Assembly (NCBI GenBank): GCA_018242045.1
Contig: JAFECR010000011.1
Coordinates: forward strand, 64,212-128,211
From: Pseudomonadota bacterium
GTDB taxonomy: Bacteria > Pseudomonadota > Gammaproteobacteria > Berkiellales > Berkiellaceae
Length of the DNA: 64,000 nt
Direction: 5' to 3'
Shown here: positions 1 through 8,910 of the stretch, one piece after another
How the letters are laid out: every line of letters begins with the position of its first letter
How positions within the stretch are numbered: position 1 is the stretch's first letter
Translations under genes and position numbers: made by a program
The notes under the pieces: generated by a model
Databases searched by the model: none
The model's input: only the letters and a program-made list of their open reading frames with translations
Told to the model about the DNA's origin: nothing

Positions 1-918
1 AAAATAAAGAGTCTCTCCATGTTGAGGGTGTAAGGCAGCCATAATGGCTTTCATACCAGGCATCGCAATTGGCGTTGGCGGCAATCCTTTATGAACATAA
101 GTATTATAAGGAGTATCTTGTCTTAATTGTTCTCGCTTTAAAGCACCATCATATTGCTCTTGTAACCCATAGATAACTGTTGGATCGGTTTGTAAAAGCA
201 TATTTTGAGATAATCTTCGCTGTAATACACCTGATATTTGATTTCTTTCTTCATCTACCATGGCTTCTTTTTCAATAATCGATGCCAATATTAATGCTTC
301 ATAAGGAGAGCGAATGGGTATGTCCCTTGCACGTGCGTCCCATGCCGATTGTAAGTTTTTTTGCATCAAGTGATAAGCGCGTGCTAACAATTGAATATCT
401 TGCGTATTAGCCGTGTAAAAATAAGTTTCTGGAAAAAACTGGCCTTCTGGCAGAAGATTTTGCGCCCCCAACAATATCATAATTTCTTGGGTAGATTTAT
501 TTTGCAAAGTTTGCACGATTTTAGGATTGGTTGAAATCGATGTTAATACCTGGGCAAAAGTGCTCCCCTCCACAATCGTAAAGGTATATTGAATAACATC
601 ACCTCTGATAAACTTATCAAGAAGTTGTTGCGCCGAAATATTTAACGGTATCTGATATTCACCGGCTTTGAGTTTCTTTTCGCAGCCCTTAAAATAAATA
701 AACCAACCAAGCATTTTTGCTTGGAGAGGGTTAAGAACTTTCTCACCCTTAAGTTGTTTTAGCACTTTTGAAGAGGAGGTTCCTGGTATTAAGGTGTAAG
801 TAACTGTTTCATTTGAGTTATTAAGCGGATAATGAATAAAGCGTAGGCAGTAAAAACTGCCTAAACTTATCAATAAGATCACGAAAGCAAAAAAAACAAT
901 TAATTTTGTTCGTACCAT
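1..918 (-). CDS. mltG: Endolytic murein transglycosylase MltG (3' end cut by window edge)
   Basis: MltG is an inner-membrane lytic transglycosylase that cuts nascent glycan strands and is thought to end their elongation. The frame is open from the ATG at 918 to base 1, giving 306 codons without a stop, so the C-terminus lies outside the window. Seen: an N-terminal membrane segment (about residues 5-23), the family motif LPEGQFFPETY, ASIIEKE with the catalytic Glu, and a C-terminal block with NTYVHKGLPPTPI and MPGMKAI. The start lies only 6 nt after the fabF stop, so translation is probably coupled. In E. coli pabC sits between fabF and mltG; it is missing here. Confidence 0.93.
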   Translation of the reverse strand, partial: MVRTKLIVFFAFVILLISLGSFYCLRFIHYPLNNSNETVTYTLIPGTSSSKVLKQLKGEKVLNPLQAKMLGWFIYFKGCEKKLKAGEYQIPLNISAQQLLDKFIRGDVIQYTFTIVEGSTFAQVLTSISTNPKIVQTLQNKSTQEIMILLGAQNLLPEGQFFPETYFYTANTQDIQLLARAYHLMQKNLQSAWDARARDIPIRSPYEALILASIIEKEAMVDEERNQISGVLQRRLSQNMLLQTDPTVIYGLQEQYDGALKREQLRQDTPYNTYVHKGLPPTPIAMPGMKAIMAALHPQHGETLYF

Positions 919-924
919 TAGAAA

Positions 925-2175
925 CTAGAGGCGCTGAAATATAAGCGCGCCATTCGTTCCACCAAACCCGAAAGAATTAGAGATACAGGTATTTATCTTC
1001 ATCTCCCGTGCTTTATTCGGCACAAAATCTAAATCGCAGTCTTCACTTGGTTGTACCAAATTAATAGTAGGTGGCACAATTTGATCACGTAAAGCAAGGA
1101 CACAAAACATGGCTTCAATCGCACCAGCTGCGCCCAGTAAATGCCCTGTCATTGATTTTGTGGAGCTAACTGGAATATTTTTGGCATGATTGCCAAGGGC
1201 TACTTTAATAGCTAAACATTCTCCGGCATCACCTACCGGAGTTGAGGTTCCATGCGCGTTAACATAGTCGATCGCCTCGGGTGCCAATCTTGCATCACTT
1301 AACGCCGCTGTCATGGCTGCAGCTTCTCCTAACCCTCCTTCAGAATAGCTCGTAATATGAAATGCTGATGCACTCATGCCAAAACCAACAAGTTCAGCAT
1401 AAATTTTTGCGCCTCGTTTTTTTGCACATTCATATTCTTCTAAAACAAGTACACTTGCTCCATCCCCAAGTACAAAACCATCACGTTCAACATCCCAGGG
1501 TCGACTTGCTTGCTCAGGAGCCTCATTACGAGTAGAAAGTGCACGAGCAGAAGCAAAACCACCTAAACCTAATGGGGTGCTCGCTTTTTCCGAACCGCCA
1601 GCAATCATAATATCCGCATCACCATAAGCGATACATCTTGCAGCCATTCCAATACTATGTGCACCAGTTGTACAAGCTGTTGCAAAAGCAAGATTTGGCC
1701 CTTTATAGCCGTACATAATAGAGAAATAGCCAGCACTCATATTAATGATGGCGCCAGGAATAAAGAAGGGTGAGATTCGACGAGGGCCTGAATCCCTATA
1801 TTCATCGTGATTTTTTTCGATAAAGGCAAGGCCACCAATACCTGAACCAATGGAAACTCCAATTCTCGCTGCGTTATCTGGATGTGCACTTAGCCCAGCA
1901 TCCTTTACAGCTTGTACAGCCGCCGCAATGCCATATTGGACAAAGATATCCATTTTGCGTGCGTCTTTGGGAGAAATTCCATATAGTTGGGGCTCAAAAT
2001 CGCGAACTAGGCCAGCTATTTTGGCGCTAAAATTCGTCACATCGAATGTATCAATTAACTTGATACCACTTTTTCCAGCAAGAATATTTTGCCAGCACGT
2101 TTCGACGTCATTCCCCATAGGAGATACAACACCCAACCCAGTGACAACAACTCGACGCTGTTGATTGGCGTTCAT
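925..2175 (-). CDS. fabF: 3-oxoacyl-ACP synthase II FabF
   Basis: FabF condenses malonyl-ACP with acyl-ACP in fatty acid elongation. The Cys-His-His triad is visible: [10 protein letters not shown] (Cys about residue 168), [11 protein letters not shown] and [10 protein letters not shown]. The glycine-rich end [10 protein letters not shown] is also present. I place the start at 2175 (416 residues, close to the E. coli 413), because the sequence GGGAGGGTAATA lies directly upstream. An in-frame ATG at 2193 would overlap that ribosome-binding site and add six residues with no family counterpart. It follows acpP in the operon after a hairpin-bearing gap. Confidence 0.96.
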   Translation of the reverse strand: MNANQQRRVVVTGLGVVSPMGNDVETCWQNILAGKSGIKLIDTFDVTNFSAKIAGLVRDFEPQLYGISPKDARKMDIFVQYGIAAAVQAVKDAGLSAHPDNAARIGVSIGSGIGGLAFIEKNHDEYRDSGPRRISPFFIPGAIINMSAGYFSIMYGYKGPNLAFATACTTGAHSIGMAARCIAYGDADIMIAGGSEKASTPLGLGGFASARALSTRNEAPEQASRPWDVERDGFVLGDGASVLVLEEYECAKKRGAKIYAELVGFGMSASAFHITSYSEGGLGEAAAMTAALSDARLAPEAIDYVNAHGTSTPVGDAGECLAIKVALGNHAKNIPVSSTKSMTGHLLGAAGAIEAMFCVLALRDQIVPPTINLVQPSEDCDLDFVPNKAREMKINTCISNSFGFGGTNGALIFQRL

Positions 2176-2198
2176 TATTACCCTCCCCCTCATGTTAC

Positions 2199-2227
2199 AA
2201 ATGGGGCGACAATCTGCCCCATTTTTT
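2199..2227 (-). terminator. Hairpin between acpP and fabF, possible attenuator
   Basis: A perfect 9-bp inverted repeat (AAATGGGGC / GCCCCATTT, 8-nt loop) lies just after the acpP stop and before the fabF ribosome-binding site. In the reading direction it is followed by only three U residues, so it should be a partial terminator or a 3' stabilising stem rather than a full stop. Such a site would let the cell make more acpP than fabF message, which is inference. Confidence 0.5.
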
Positions 2228-2232
2228 AGGGA

Positions 2233-2475
2233 CTACCTTTTTTTCGCGTGCTCTTCAACGTAGGCGATGGCTTCTCTTAAGGTAGTGATTTTCTCAGCTT
2301 CCTCATCAGGAATTTCTATTTCAAATTCTTCTTCTAATGCCATTACCAGCTCAACGGTATCAAGCGAGTCTGCGCCCAAGTCATCCACAAATTTGGACTC
2401 AGGGTGAACTTTATCACGCTCTAAACCAAGCTGCTCCACCACGATATCTGTTACTCGCTCCTCAATGCTGTTCAT
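2233..2475 (-). CDS. acpP: Acyl carrier protein
   Basis: ACP carries growing acyl chains on a 4'-phosphopantetheine arm. The attachment motif [10 protein letters not shown] and the acidic helix [17 protein letters not shown] are nearly identical to E. coli ACP. I prefer the ATG at 2475 (80 residues, MNSIEERV, matching the usual N-terminus), preceded by GAGGAA. The upstream ATG at 2496 would add seven residues and has no well-spaced Shine-Dalgarno. The 140-bp gap after fabG carries its own promoter candidate, and a hairpin follows the stop. Confidence 0.95.
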   Translation of the reverse strand: MNSIEERVTDIVVEQLGLERDKVHPESKFVDDLGADSLDTVELVMALEEEFEIEIPDEEAEKITTLREAIAYVEEHAKKR

Positions 2476-2516
2476 GACAACTTGTTCCTCAGCCATTTTA
2501 TCGACTTACGCTCCAC

Positions 2517-2543
2517 AGTATAAAGTTAAAACACTAACATCAA
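2517..2543 (-). promoter_or_regulatory. Candidate internal promoter for acpP
   Basis: In the 140-bp fabG-acpP gap, reading leftward, TTGATG and TATACT are separated by 15 bp. The -10 is good but the spacing is short. Transcription would begin about 10-15 nt before the ATG at 2496, still upstream of the preferred start at 2475. A separate acpP promoter inside the fab operon is common in related bacteria. Confidence 0.4.
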
Positions 2544-2615
2544 TGGTTAATACCGAGTTAGAGTGAGCGCAAATGCTAGCAAAATATTTCCATCCACGCC
2601 ACCTCTCAATTAGTG

Positions 2616-3371
2616 TTAGACCATTAACATTCCACCATTTATATGTATCGTTTCCCCAGTTATATAGTTAGCCTGCTCAGAAGATAGAAAGCCTACGCAA
2701 GCAGCGATATCCTCAGCTCGACCCATGCGCCCCAACGGAATGTTACTGAGCAACCCTTCTCGTTGTTCTTGCGACAATACACGAGTCATATCGGTATCGA
2801 TAAAGCCGGGGGCAACAACATTAACAGTGACGCCTCGAGATGCAATTTCCTTGGCTAAAGATTTTGAAAACCCGATAACCCCTGCTTTACTGGCACAATA
2901 ATTTGCTTGTCCAGGATTACCGCTCACGCCAACCACTGAACTGATAGTGATAATTCGACCCCACTTCGCTTTTAACATGCCTCGCAAACAAGCCTTACTG
3001 ATTCGAAAAACACCTGATAAATTAGTTGCGAGGGTGGCATCCCATTCTTCATCTTTCATGCGCATCACTAAATTATCATGGGTCACGCCTGCATTGTTCA
3101 CTAATACCAACGGAGCACCAAGATCATTCTCAATTGTTTTAAAACAATTGAGAATAGACTCGTTGGATGCGATATTGAGCAATGTGCCATACCCCTTCAA
3201 GCCATGATTTTCTAAAAAATTTGAAATACGCTGCGCTCCCTCTTGCGTTGTCGCAGTGCCAACGACGGTAGCTCCCATTTGACCAAGCACCAGTGCAATG
3301 GCTTGACCAATACCTCGGCTTGCACCAGTTACTAAAGCTACTTTTCCTTCAAGTGATGATAATTGCCACAT
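2616..3371 (-). CDS. fabG: 3-oxoacyl-ACP reductase FabG
   Basis: FabG is the NADPH-dependent short-chain dehydrogenase that reduces 3-oxoacyl-ACP. Seen: the nucleotide-binding TGASRGIGQ near residue 16, the NNAG motif, the catalytic Ser in ISSVVGVSG, and YCASKAG with the Tyr and Lys. Length is 251 residues against 244 in E. coli. The start has TAGGAAA upstream. It lies 8 nt after fabD in the operon, the usual fabH-fabD-fabG-acpP order. Confidence 0.96.
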   Translation of the reverse strand: MWQLSSLEGKVALVTGASRGIGQAIALVLGQMGATVVGTATTQEGAQRISNFLENHGLKGYGTLLNIASNESILNCFKTIENDLGAPLVLVNNAGVTHDNLVMRMKDEEWDATLATNLSGVFRISKACLRGMLKAKWGRIITISSVVGVSGNPGQANYCASKAGVIGFSKSLAKEIASRGVTVNVVAPGFIDTDMTRVLSQEQREGLLSNIPLGRMGRAEDIAACVGFLSSEQANYITGETIHINGGMLMV

Positions 3372-3379
3372 AACGTTTC

Positions 3380-4321
3380 CTAACTCATCGTTTCTAATGC
3401 GAGGGTTAACTCACGGGGATCTTCAATCATAACGGTTTTAATTGTTTCATCTATGCGCTTGATTAGTCCAGACAATACTTTCCCAGGCCCGCACTCCACC
3501 GTGGTTTGAATACCTTCTTTTGCCAAACGTTGAATTGTTTCAACCCATCGCACTGGCAAATATAACTGTTGAACTAAAGACTGACGAATATCATCTGGAT
3601 GTTGATGTATATCGACATCCACATTATGAATAACAGGAAGCTTTGGCGAATTTATTTTAGTATTTGCTAAATGTTCGGTTAACTTCAAAGCTGCGTCTTT
3701 CATTAAGGCGCAGTGTGAGGGCACACTAACAGGTAACATGATAATTTTTTTAGCGCCTTTAGCCTTCGCCAATGTCGCAGCACGAGATACTGCGATTGCG
3801 CTACCGGCGATCACGGTTTGTCCTATGGCATTAAAATTAGCTGGCGCAACAATGTCATTTTCAGATGCTTCAACGCAAATTTGTCTTAGTGTTTCATCTT
3901 CCAACCCAAGCACGGCTGCCATAGCACCAACGCCTGCTGGTACCGCATCTTGCATTAATTTTCCTCTTAAAGCCACTAATTTCACCGCATCTGTCAAAGA
4001 CAAGGATTGGGCACAAACCAAAGCAGAATATTCTCCAAGGCTGTGCCCTGCTAATAGCTTTGGGTTTAAATCACTCTGCGATTGCCATATCTGCCAAAGT
4101 GCCACGCTTGCTGTCAGTAATACAGGCTGAGTATTCATCGTTTCATTCAATATATCAGCACTGCCTTGGGCAAGCGACCAAAGATCTTTACCTAAAGAAG
4201 CACTTGCCTGGGAAAATGTTTCTAAGATGGCAGGATATTTTTCAGCCATTTCTTTTAGCAAGCCTACACGCTGCGAACCTTGCCCAGGAAAAACAAATGC
4301 TAATGATGAACTTTGCTTCAT
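3380..4321 (-). CDS. fabD: Malonyl CoA-ACP transacylase FabD
   Basis: FabD loads malonyl groups from CoA onto ACP. Seen: FPGQGSQ at the N-terminus, the nucleophile elbow AGHSLGEYSAL, and VPSHCALM with the catalytic His. I choose the ATG at 4321 (313 residues, MKQSSSLAFVFPG), preceded by AAAGAG at good spacing. The frame stays open to 4360, but that extension overlaps the end of fabH and has no family counterpart. The gap after fabH is 19 nt. Confidence 0.95.
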   Translation of the reverse strand: MKQSSSLAFVFPGQGSQRVGLLKEMAEKYPAILETFSQASASLGKDLWSLAQGSADILNETMNTQPVLLTASVALWQIWQSQSDLNPKLLAGHSLGEYSALVCAQSLSLTDAVKLVALRGKLMQDAVPAGVGAMAAVLGLEDETLRQICVEASENDIVAPANFNAIGQTVIAGSAIAVSRAATLAKAKGAKKIIMLPVSVPSHCALMKDAALKLTEHLANTKINSPKLPVIHNVDVDIHQHPDDIRQSLVQQLYLPVRWVETIQRLAKEGIQTTVECGPGKVLSGLIKRIDETIKTVMIEDPRELTLALETMS

Positions 4322-4340
4322 AAATAAACTCTTTATTTTG

Positions 4341-5336
4341 CTATAATTTTGCCAAGGCAAAACCCCATGTTAAACCACCGCCAATTGCCTCAAATAACAC
4401 TGTCTGTCCCTTTTTGATGCGACCATCACGCACAGCAATATCTAAAGCTAAAGGAATGGAAGCACTCGAAGTATTGCTATGTGTTTCAACGGTGCAAATA
4501 ACCTTTTCCATGGGCAAATGTAACTTATCCGCAGTTGCTTGAATAATTCTCATATTGGCTTGATGTGGAATTAACCAATCAATTTCTTCGAGCGTTATTT
4601 TATGTTTAAGTTGAATATCCTTGATCAAATCACCCAGTTTGGCTACAGCAAGTTTAAATACCCTTTGTCCTTGCATCTGTATAAAGGGATGTAAATTTTC
4701 TAAATACTGATGACTTGTTTTGCTTATATAGTTCTTATTTTCCCTTAACTGCTGATTGTCTACATAAAGTAGCTTGTCATAATTTCCATCGGCATAAAGT
4801 CCTGTTGCTAATATTCCGGGAGCAGAACTTGCTTCTAAAATAACGGCGCCAGCACCATCGCCAAATAACACACATGTCGAGCGATCGGACCAATCGATAA
4901 GACGACTCATTAATTCAGAACAAACAATCAATGCCTTCGACACTGTACCACTTTTAATATATTGCTCAGCAATACTTAAAGCGTATACAAATCCTGAACA
5001 AGCCGCTTGAATATCAAATGCGATACAGGTAGGAATTTTCAAATTTTTCTGAATAAGGCAAGCTGTTGCTGGGAATATTTTATCGGGCGTACCGGTGGCA
5101 ACCAAGATGAGCTCAATATCTTTTGCAGCAACGTTTGCGCTTTCAAGCGCTTTTTGTGCCGCAATCGTACCCATACTTGCTGCCGTTTCATCGACGCCTG
5201 CAATGTGACGTGATTTTATGCCTGTGCGTTCAACAATCCATTCGTCAGTGGTTGCAACGCGTTCTTCCCAATCTGCATTGGTAAAAATATTGGGAGGCAA
5301 ATACCCACCAGTTCCAATTATCCTAGCATATTTCAT
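4341..5336 (-). CDS. fabH: 3-oxoacyl-ACP synthase III FabH
   Basis: FabH starts fatty acid synthesis by condensing acetyl-CoA with malonyl-ACP. The Cys-His-Asn triad is visible in QAACSGFVYAL, IPHQANMRII and THSNTSSASIP, the last with a slightly unusual HSN in place of the common YGN. The length of 331 residues is typical. Its ATG overlaps the plsX stop in an ATGA tetranucleotide, so the two are translationally coupled. Confidence 0.96.
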   Translation of the reverse strand: MKYARIIGTGGYLPPNIFTNADWEERVATTDEWIVERTGIKSRHIAGVDETAASMGTIAAQKALESANVAAKDIELILVATGTPDKIFPATACLIQKNLKIPTCIAFDIQAACSGFVYALSIAEQYIKSGTVSKALIVCSELMSRLIDWSDRSTCVLFGDGAGAVILEASSAPGILATGLYADGNYDKLLYVDNQQLRENKNYISKTSHQYLENLHPFIQMQGQRVFKLAVAKLGDLIKDIQLKHKITLEEIDWLIPHQANMRIIQATADKLHLPMEKVICTVETHSNTSSASIPLALDIAVRDGRIKKGQTVLFEAIGGGLTWGFALAKL

Positions 5337-6379
5337 ACCGACTTGCGCTCACCTAAATACAACTCTACTTCGGATCGGATCTTTTCTGGAACGTTGTTTT
5401 CAACTTCAGTTAAAGCCTCAATAATAGCTTGTTTGTAACTGAATCTTTTAGCGTTACCATGACTTTTTACAACAATACCATTTAAACCCAAAAAACTTGC
5501 GCCATTATATTGACTGGGATCAAAACGAGAATGAATTGCACGCAAAATTGGCTTGGCAAGCAATGCAATAAATTTAGTATATAAATTACGCGTAAACTCT
5601 CGGCGAATAAAGTCTACCAACATTCTAGCAACGCCCTCGCTGGTTTTTAAGGCAACATTTCCAACAAAGCCATCACAAACCACAACATCCGCTTTACCTT
5701 GATAAATATCCGTTCCTTCGACAAAGCCAATGTAATTGATAATATTCGTTTCACTTAACATTTGCGAAGCTTGTTTTACAGCTTCACTCCCTTTAATGGC
5801 TTCAGAACCAATATTAAGCAAACCAACCCGCGGATGAGAAATATTGTCTGAAGCATTAACAAGCACTGAGCCCATTACTGCAAACTGAAATAAGTGCTCC
5901 CCGTCACAATCAACATTGGCGCCTAAATCAAGCATGCGGATCCGTCCCATTTTGTCTTGCTCTGCTTTCACGGGGATGGAATAAACAATAGCAGGCCTAT
6001 CAATGCCAGGCAGGGTCTTAAGTACAAAGCGGGCAATTGCCATCAACGCACCGGTATTCCCAGCACTCACGCATGCATGTGCTTGTCCGTCTTTAACTAA
6101 ATTAATAGCAACTCTCATGGAAGCATCTTTTTTAAAGCGCAATGCACTTGAAGGAGACTCATCCATTTCAATCTTTTCTGAAGCATGATGGATCTGTATG
6201 CGGGACTCGCTCAGTGAATGAGGATGTTGTTTTAACACCTCTGCCAATTTTTGGGTATCACCAACCAATATCAGATTTAGATGGGGGTACTCATGCAAAG
6301 CATCCAAGGCTGCCGGTATCACGACACAAGGGCCGTGATCTCCCCCCATCGCATCTAATGCGATACAGATATTTTTCAA
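5333..6379 (-). CDS. plsX: Phosphate acyltransferase PlsX
   Basis: PlsX makes acyl-phosphate from acyl-ACP, the donor for PlsY in phospholipid synthesis. The N-terminus IALDAMGGDHGP is the family signature. SAGNTGALMA, the LDLGANVDC segment and VVCDGFVGNVALK also match. The 348 residues are full length. It starts 5 nt after rpmF and overlaps fabH by 4 nt. Confidence 0.96.
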   Translation of the reverse strand: MKNICIALDAMGGDHGPCVVIPAALDALHEYPHLNLILVGDTQKLAEVLKQHPHSLSESRIQIHHASEKIEMDESPSSALRFKKDASMRVAINLVKDGQAHACVSAGNTGALMAIARFVLKTLPGIDRPAIVYSIPVKAEQDKMGRIRMLDLGANVDCDGEHLFQFAVMGSVLVNASDNISHPRVGLLNIGSEAIKGSEAVKQASQMLSETNIINYIGFVEGTDIYQGKADVVVCDGFVGNVALKTSEGVARMLVDFIRREFTRNLYTKFIALLAKPILRAIHSRFDPSQYNGASFLGLNGIVVKSHGNAKRFSYKQAIIEALTEVENNVPEKIRSEVELYLGERKSV

Positions 6380-6384
6380 ATGAC

Positions 6385-6579
6385 TTACTCTTCGTCAGCA
6401 TCCACAGCGGCTTGTGCAATCACTTGACGGCCACGGTAATAACCGTCTGCCGTGATGTGATGCCGGCGATGTGTTTCTCCAGTTTCTTGATCAATCGACA
6501 AAGTAGGTTTTTTTACTTTGTCATGTGAGCGTCTTTGATTACGTCTTGAACGCGTTGTTCGCGCTTGTCCTACAGCCAT
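6385..6579 (-). CDS. rpmF: 50S ribosomal protein L32
   Basis: L32 is a small basic protein of the large ribosomal subunit. The [12 protein letters not shown] segment and the [15 protein letters not shown] tail match E. coli L32 closely. The 64 residues slightly exceed the E. coli 57 because of an acidic C-terminal tail (AAVDADEE). It sits between yceD and plsX, the classical order. Confidence 0.96.
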   Translation of the reverse strand: MAVGQARTTRSRRNQRRSHDKVKKPTLSIDQETGETHRRHHITADGYYRGRQVIAQAAVDADEE

Positions 6580-6626
6580 GATTTCACCATTTTACTTAGT
6601 TAACTTAAAAAATTAAAAATTGGAAC

Positions 6627-7085
6627 CTATTCACAGGATGGTTCGTGACAAGGTGCCAAGGGTAACGCAAGGTGTATCTCTTCTGCAATCCATTCAGCCA
6701 TACTAATTTCACCCATCGGTACCCATAAAGGCTCATACCGATGGGGCAAAGCAGCTGCCTGTTGATCGGAGGACACTGGACTAACCTGGATCGCGATCTG
6801 CAAATGATAAGCCATTGCCTGCAAACAACGTTGACAGATAAGTTGCAAATCCGTTTGTAATTCACCCTTAACGCAACATAAACCTTCTTCATCCATTGAA
6901 AACAATAAAGAAACTTTTACAATGGCATTTGGTTGATTGCGTAAATCTTTGAGTAAGCCTTTTAAATTAGAAAGCTTAATCTGTCCAGATATAGCAATTC
7001 CTGCTCCATCGCCTTTTCGACACAGCTTTTCTGGTTGGATATGTGAAGGCAGTTCATTAGGTAACATAGCGTGCGAGCCTATCAT
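6627..7085 (-). CDS. yceD: YceD family protein (DUF177)
   Basis: YceD/DUF177 proteins are encoded next to rpmF and are linked to 23S rRNA processing or ribosome assembly; the biochemical role is poorly defined. Seen: the cysteine pair in LICQRCLQAM and the conserved C-terminal helix AEWIAEEIHLALPLAP, followed by CHEPSC. Length is 152 residues. The start is uncertain: an internal ATG seven codons in (7067) is possible. It is the first gene of the rpmF-fab operon and diverges from maf. Confidence 0.85.
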   Translation of the reverse strand: MIGSHAMLPNELPSHIQPEKLCRKGDGAGIAISGQIKLSNLKGLLKDLRNQPNAIVKVSLLFSMDEEGLCCVKGELQTDLQLICQRCLQAMAYHLQIAIQVSPVSSDQQAAALPHRYEPLWVPMGEISMAEWIAEEIHLALPLAPCHEPSCE

Positions 7086-7138
7086 TTAACAAGGCTTCAG
7101 TCAAAGGTGAATGCAAAAAATTGATGGTGAGTAAAAAT
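7086..7138. promoter_or_regulatory. Divergent yceD / maf intergenic region
   Basis: These 53 bp separate the yceD start (reading left) from the maf start (reading right). They must hold or border the promoters of both the fab operon and maf. I see no clear consensus boxes. AAAGGTGA and GGTGAG are candidate ribosome-binding sites on the plus strand. Confidence 0.35.
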
Positions 7139-7717
7139 ATGTACCCTTTAGTATTGGCTTCGAGTTCTCCTTATCGCAAAGAATTGCTTTCAAGGTTAAA
7201 AATTCCTTTTTCTGTATCCAGCCCAGAGATTGATGAATCGCGTCTTGTCCATGAAACCATCTTTGATATGGTGTTGAGGCTTTCTAAAGAAAAAGCAATT
7301 GCTGGAGCCGCGGGTAATCCACAGTGTGTTTGTATTGGTTCTGATGTCGTTGCAGCTTTTGATGGCCAAGTACTTGGTAAACCACTTAGTCATCAAGCAG
7401 CGATTAACCAACTTTCAATCATGAGTGGTCAACAAGTCATTTTCTATACCGGTGTCTGTGTCGCAGCACCTTTTTTAAATCACGAAGCATGTCATATGAG
7501 TATCACAACAATTACATTTCGTACCTTGAGCAAACAAATGATTGAAAATTACTTGACGAAAGAAAAGCCTTATCAAAGCGCCGGCAGCTTTAAATCTGAA
7601 ACTTTGGGCTGCGCCTTAGTTTCCCGTTTTGAATGCGACGATCCAACTGCCATTATTGGCTTACCCTTAATCGCCTTGTCAGATATGCTCAAAGACGTGG
7701 GTATTGAGGTTGTTTAA
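7139..7717 (+). CDS. Maf-like nucleotide pyrophosphatase (YceF type)
   Basis: Maf/YceF enzymes hydrolyse modified nucleotides; the YceF subgroup acts on 7-methyl-GTP. Seen: ASSSPYRKELL at the N-terminus, IGSDVVAAFDG with the metal-binding Asp, GKPLSH, and the YceF-like block AGSFKSETLG plus GLPLIALSDML. I choose the ATG at 7139 (192 residues), preceded by GGTGAG at 7-nt spacing. The frame is open back to a TTG at 7121. It shares its last base with the next gene, so the two are probably co-translated. Confidence 0.9.
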   Translation: MYPLVLASSSPYRKELLSRLKIPFSVSSPEIDESRLVHETIFDMVLRLSKEKAIAGAAGNPQCVCIGSDVVAAFDGQVLGKPLSHQAAINQLSIMSGQQVIFYTGVCVAAPFLNHEACHMSITTITFRTLSKQMIENYLTKEKPYQSAGSFKSETLGCALVSRFECDDPTAIIGLPLIALSDMLKDVGIEVV

Positions 7718-8736
7718 TGATGAAACCTTTAGCACAGTTAATTCGTGAAATCCCTAAAGCGGAATTACATTGCCATATAGAAGGTACTTTAGAACCTGAA
7801 TTAATGTTTGAACTTGCTCAAAAAAATAATATCCAACTACCTTATGCCACCCCGCAAGACGTGCGCAAGGCTTATCATTTTACAGATTTACAATCCTTTT
7901 TGGATATTTATTACCAAGCAGCAAGTGTCCTTTGTACTGAACAAGACTTTTACGATTTAACCTGGGCATATTTATTAAAAGCTAAGGTAGATAATGTTTG
8001 TCATACAGAGATCTTTTTTGATCCTCAAACCCATACTGCACGTGGCATACCCTTTGCGGTCATCGTCAATGGCATTACGCACGCATTAACGGATGCCAAA
8101 CAAAAATTAAATATTACTTCTCATTTAATTATGTGTTTTTTAAGACACTTATCTGAAGAGGCTGCCTTCGATACTCTTAATCAAGGATTGCCTTACAAAG
8201 ACAAAATCATCGCTGTTGGCTTAGACTCTGGCGAAAGAGGAAACCCACCTGAAAAATTTAAAAACGTCTTTCAAGAGGCAATTAAACATGGATTTTTAAC
8301 GGTGGCACACGCAGGTGAAGAAGGTCCTGCCGAAAATATATGGAATTCCTTACGTCTTCTTAAGGCAAAACGCATAGAGCACGGTGTGCATTGCACGATG
8401 GACCCAAGCTTAATCGCCTACTTGAAGGAGCATCAAATTCCACTCACTGTTTGCCCATTATCAAACGTCAAATTACGCGTCATTGATGAACTGAAAAATC
8501 ACAACCTCAAAACCCTATTGCGCCAAGGGCTTTGCATCACTCTCAATTCAGATGATGCAGCCTATTTTGGCGGTTATGTTGTTGACAATTTCTTAGCTAG
8601 TGCTGAGCAATTAAATTTGAATGCTGAAGATATTGTGCAATTGGCAAAAAATAGCATTCAGGCAAGTTTTATTGATGAGACGCTTAAAGCCACTTATTTA
8701 AGAATGATAAGTATGGTTGCGCAGAAATTTTTATAA
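7717..8736 (+). CDS. Adenine deaminase / adenosine deaminase family protein
   Basis: This is a zinc-dependent purine deaminase of the amidohydrolase superfamily. Metal and catalytic residues are visible: HCHIEG (His18, His20), VAHAGEEGP (His and Glu), EHGVH and NSDDAAYF. The segments TVCPLSNVKL and SDDxAYFGGY are typical of the Aah1/adenine deaminase branch rather than E. coli-type Add, so I predict adenine as substrate. The usual Pro of SDDPAYF is Ala here. The 339-residue length is normal. The start overlaps the maf stop by one base, and both genes act in nucleotide clean-up or salvage. Confidence 0.85.
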   Translation: MMKPLAQLIREIPKAELHCHIEGTLEPELMFELAQKNNIQLPYATPQDVRKAYHFTDLQSFLDIYYQAASVLCTEQDFYDLTWAYLLKAKVDNVCHTEIFFDPQTHTARGIPFAVIVNGITHALTDAKQKLNITSHLIMCFLRHLSEEAAFDTLNQGLPYKDKIIAVGLDSGERGNPPEKFKNVFQEAIKHGFLTVAHAGEEGPAENIWNSLRLLKAKRIEHGVHCTMDPSLIAYLKEHQIPLTVCPLSNVKLRVIDELKNHNLKTLLRQGLCITLNSDDAAYFGGYVVDNFLASAEQLNLNAEDIVQLAKNSIQASFIDETLKATYLRMISMVAQKFL

Positions 8737-8780
8737 GCGCTTCCTGATATACTCATGCGAGTTTAAATTTAAACTGACAC

Positions 8781-8910
8781 ATACTCGAACCAGCTTTGAT
8801 TCTGGCGAGGCGCCAAGCGAGCAAATCCCCAGGCATGCAGCTTTGATTAGTGCATGACTGGGGTAAGTAAGCGCAGGCTTTAAGCCTAAATTAAAACTGG
8901 GAAGAGTATT
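8781..8910 (+). repeat. MITE-like element, copy A
   Basis: An element of about 130 bp begins ATACTCGAACC and ends GGGAAGAGTATT. Its core has AATCCCCAGG and GCATGACTGGGG, which pair as CCCCAG/CTGGGG. It shares ends and core with copies near 42.5 and 54.0 kb. It fills the gap between the converging deaminase and sppA genes, and its final TTA forms the sppA stop codon. A second ATACTC (8749) followed by an AT-rich palindrome (AGTTTAAATTTAAACT) precedes it. Confidence 0.75.

Noticed and set aside
6605..6892. 95-codon frame overlapping yceD on the same strand
   Set aside because: It lies in another frame of yceD, has no family similarity, and yceD is supported by gene order and motifs.
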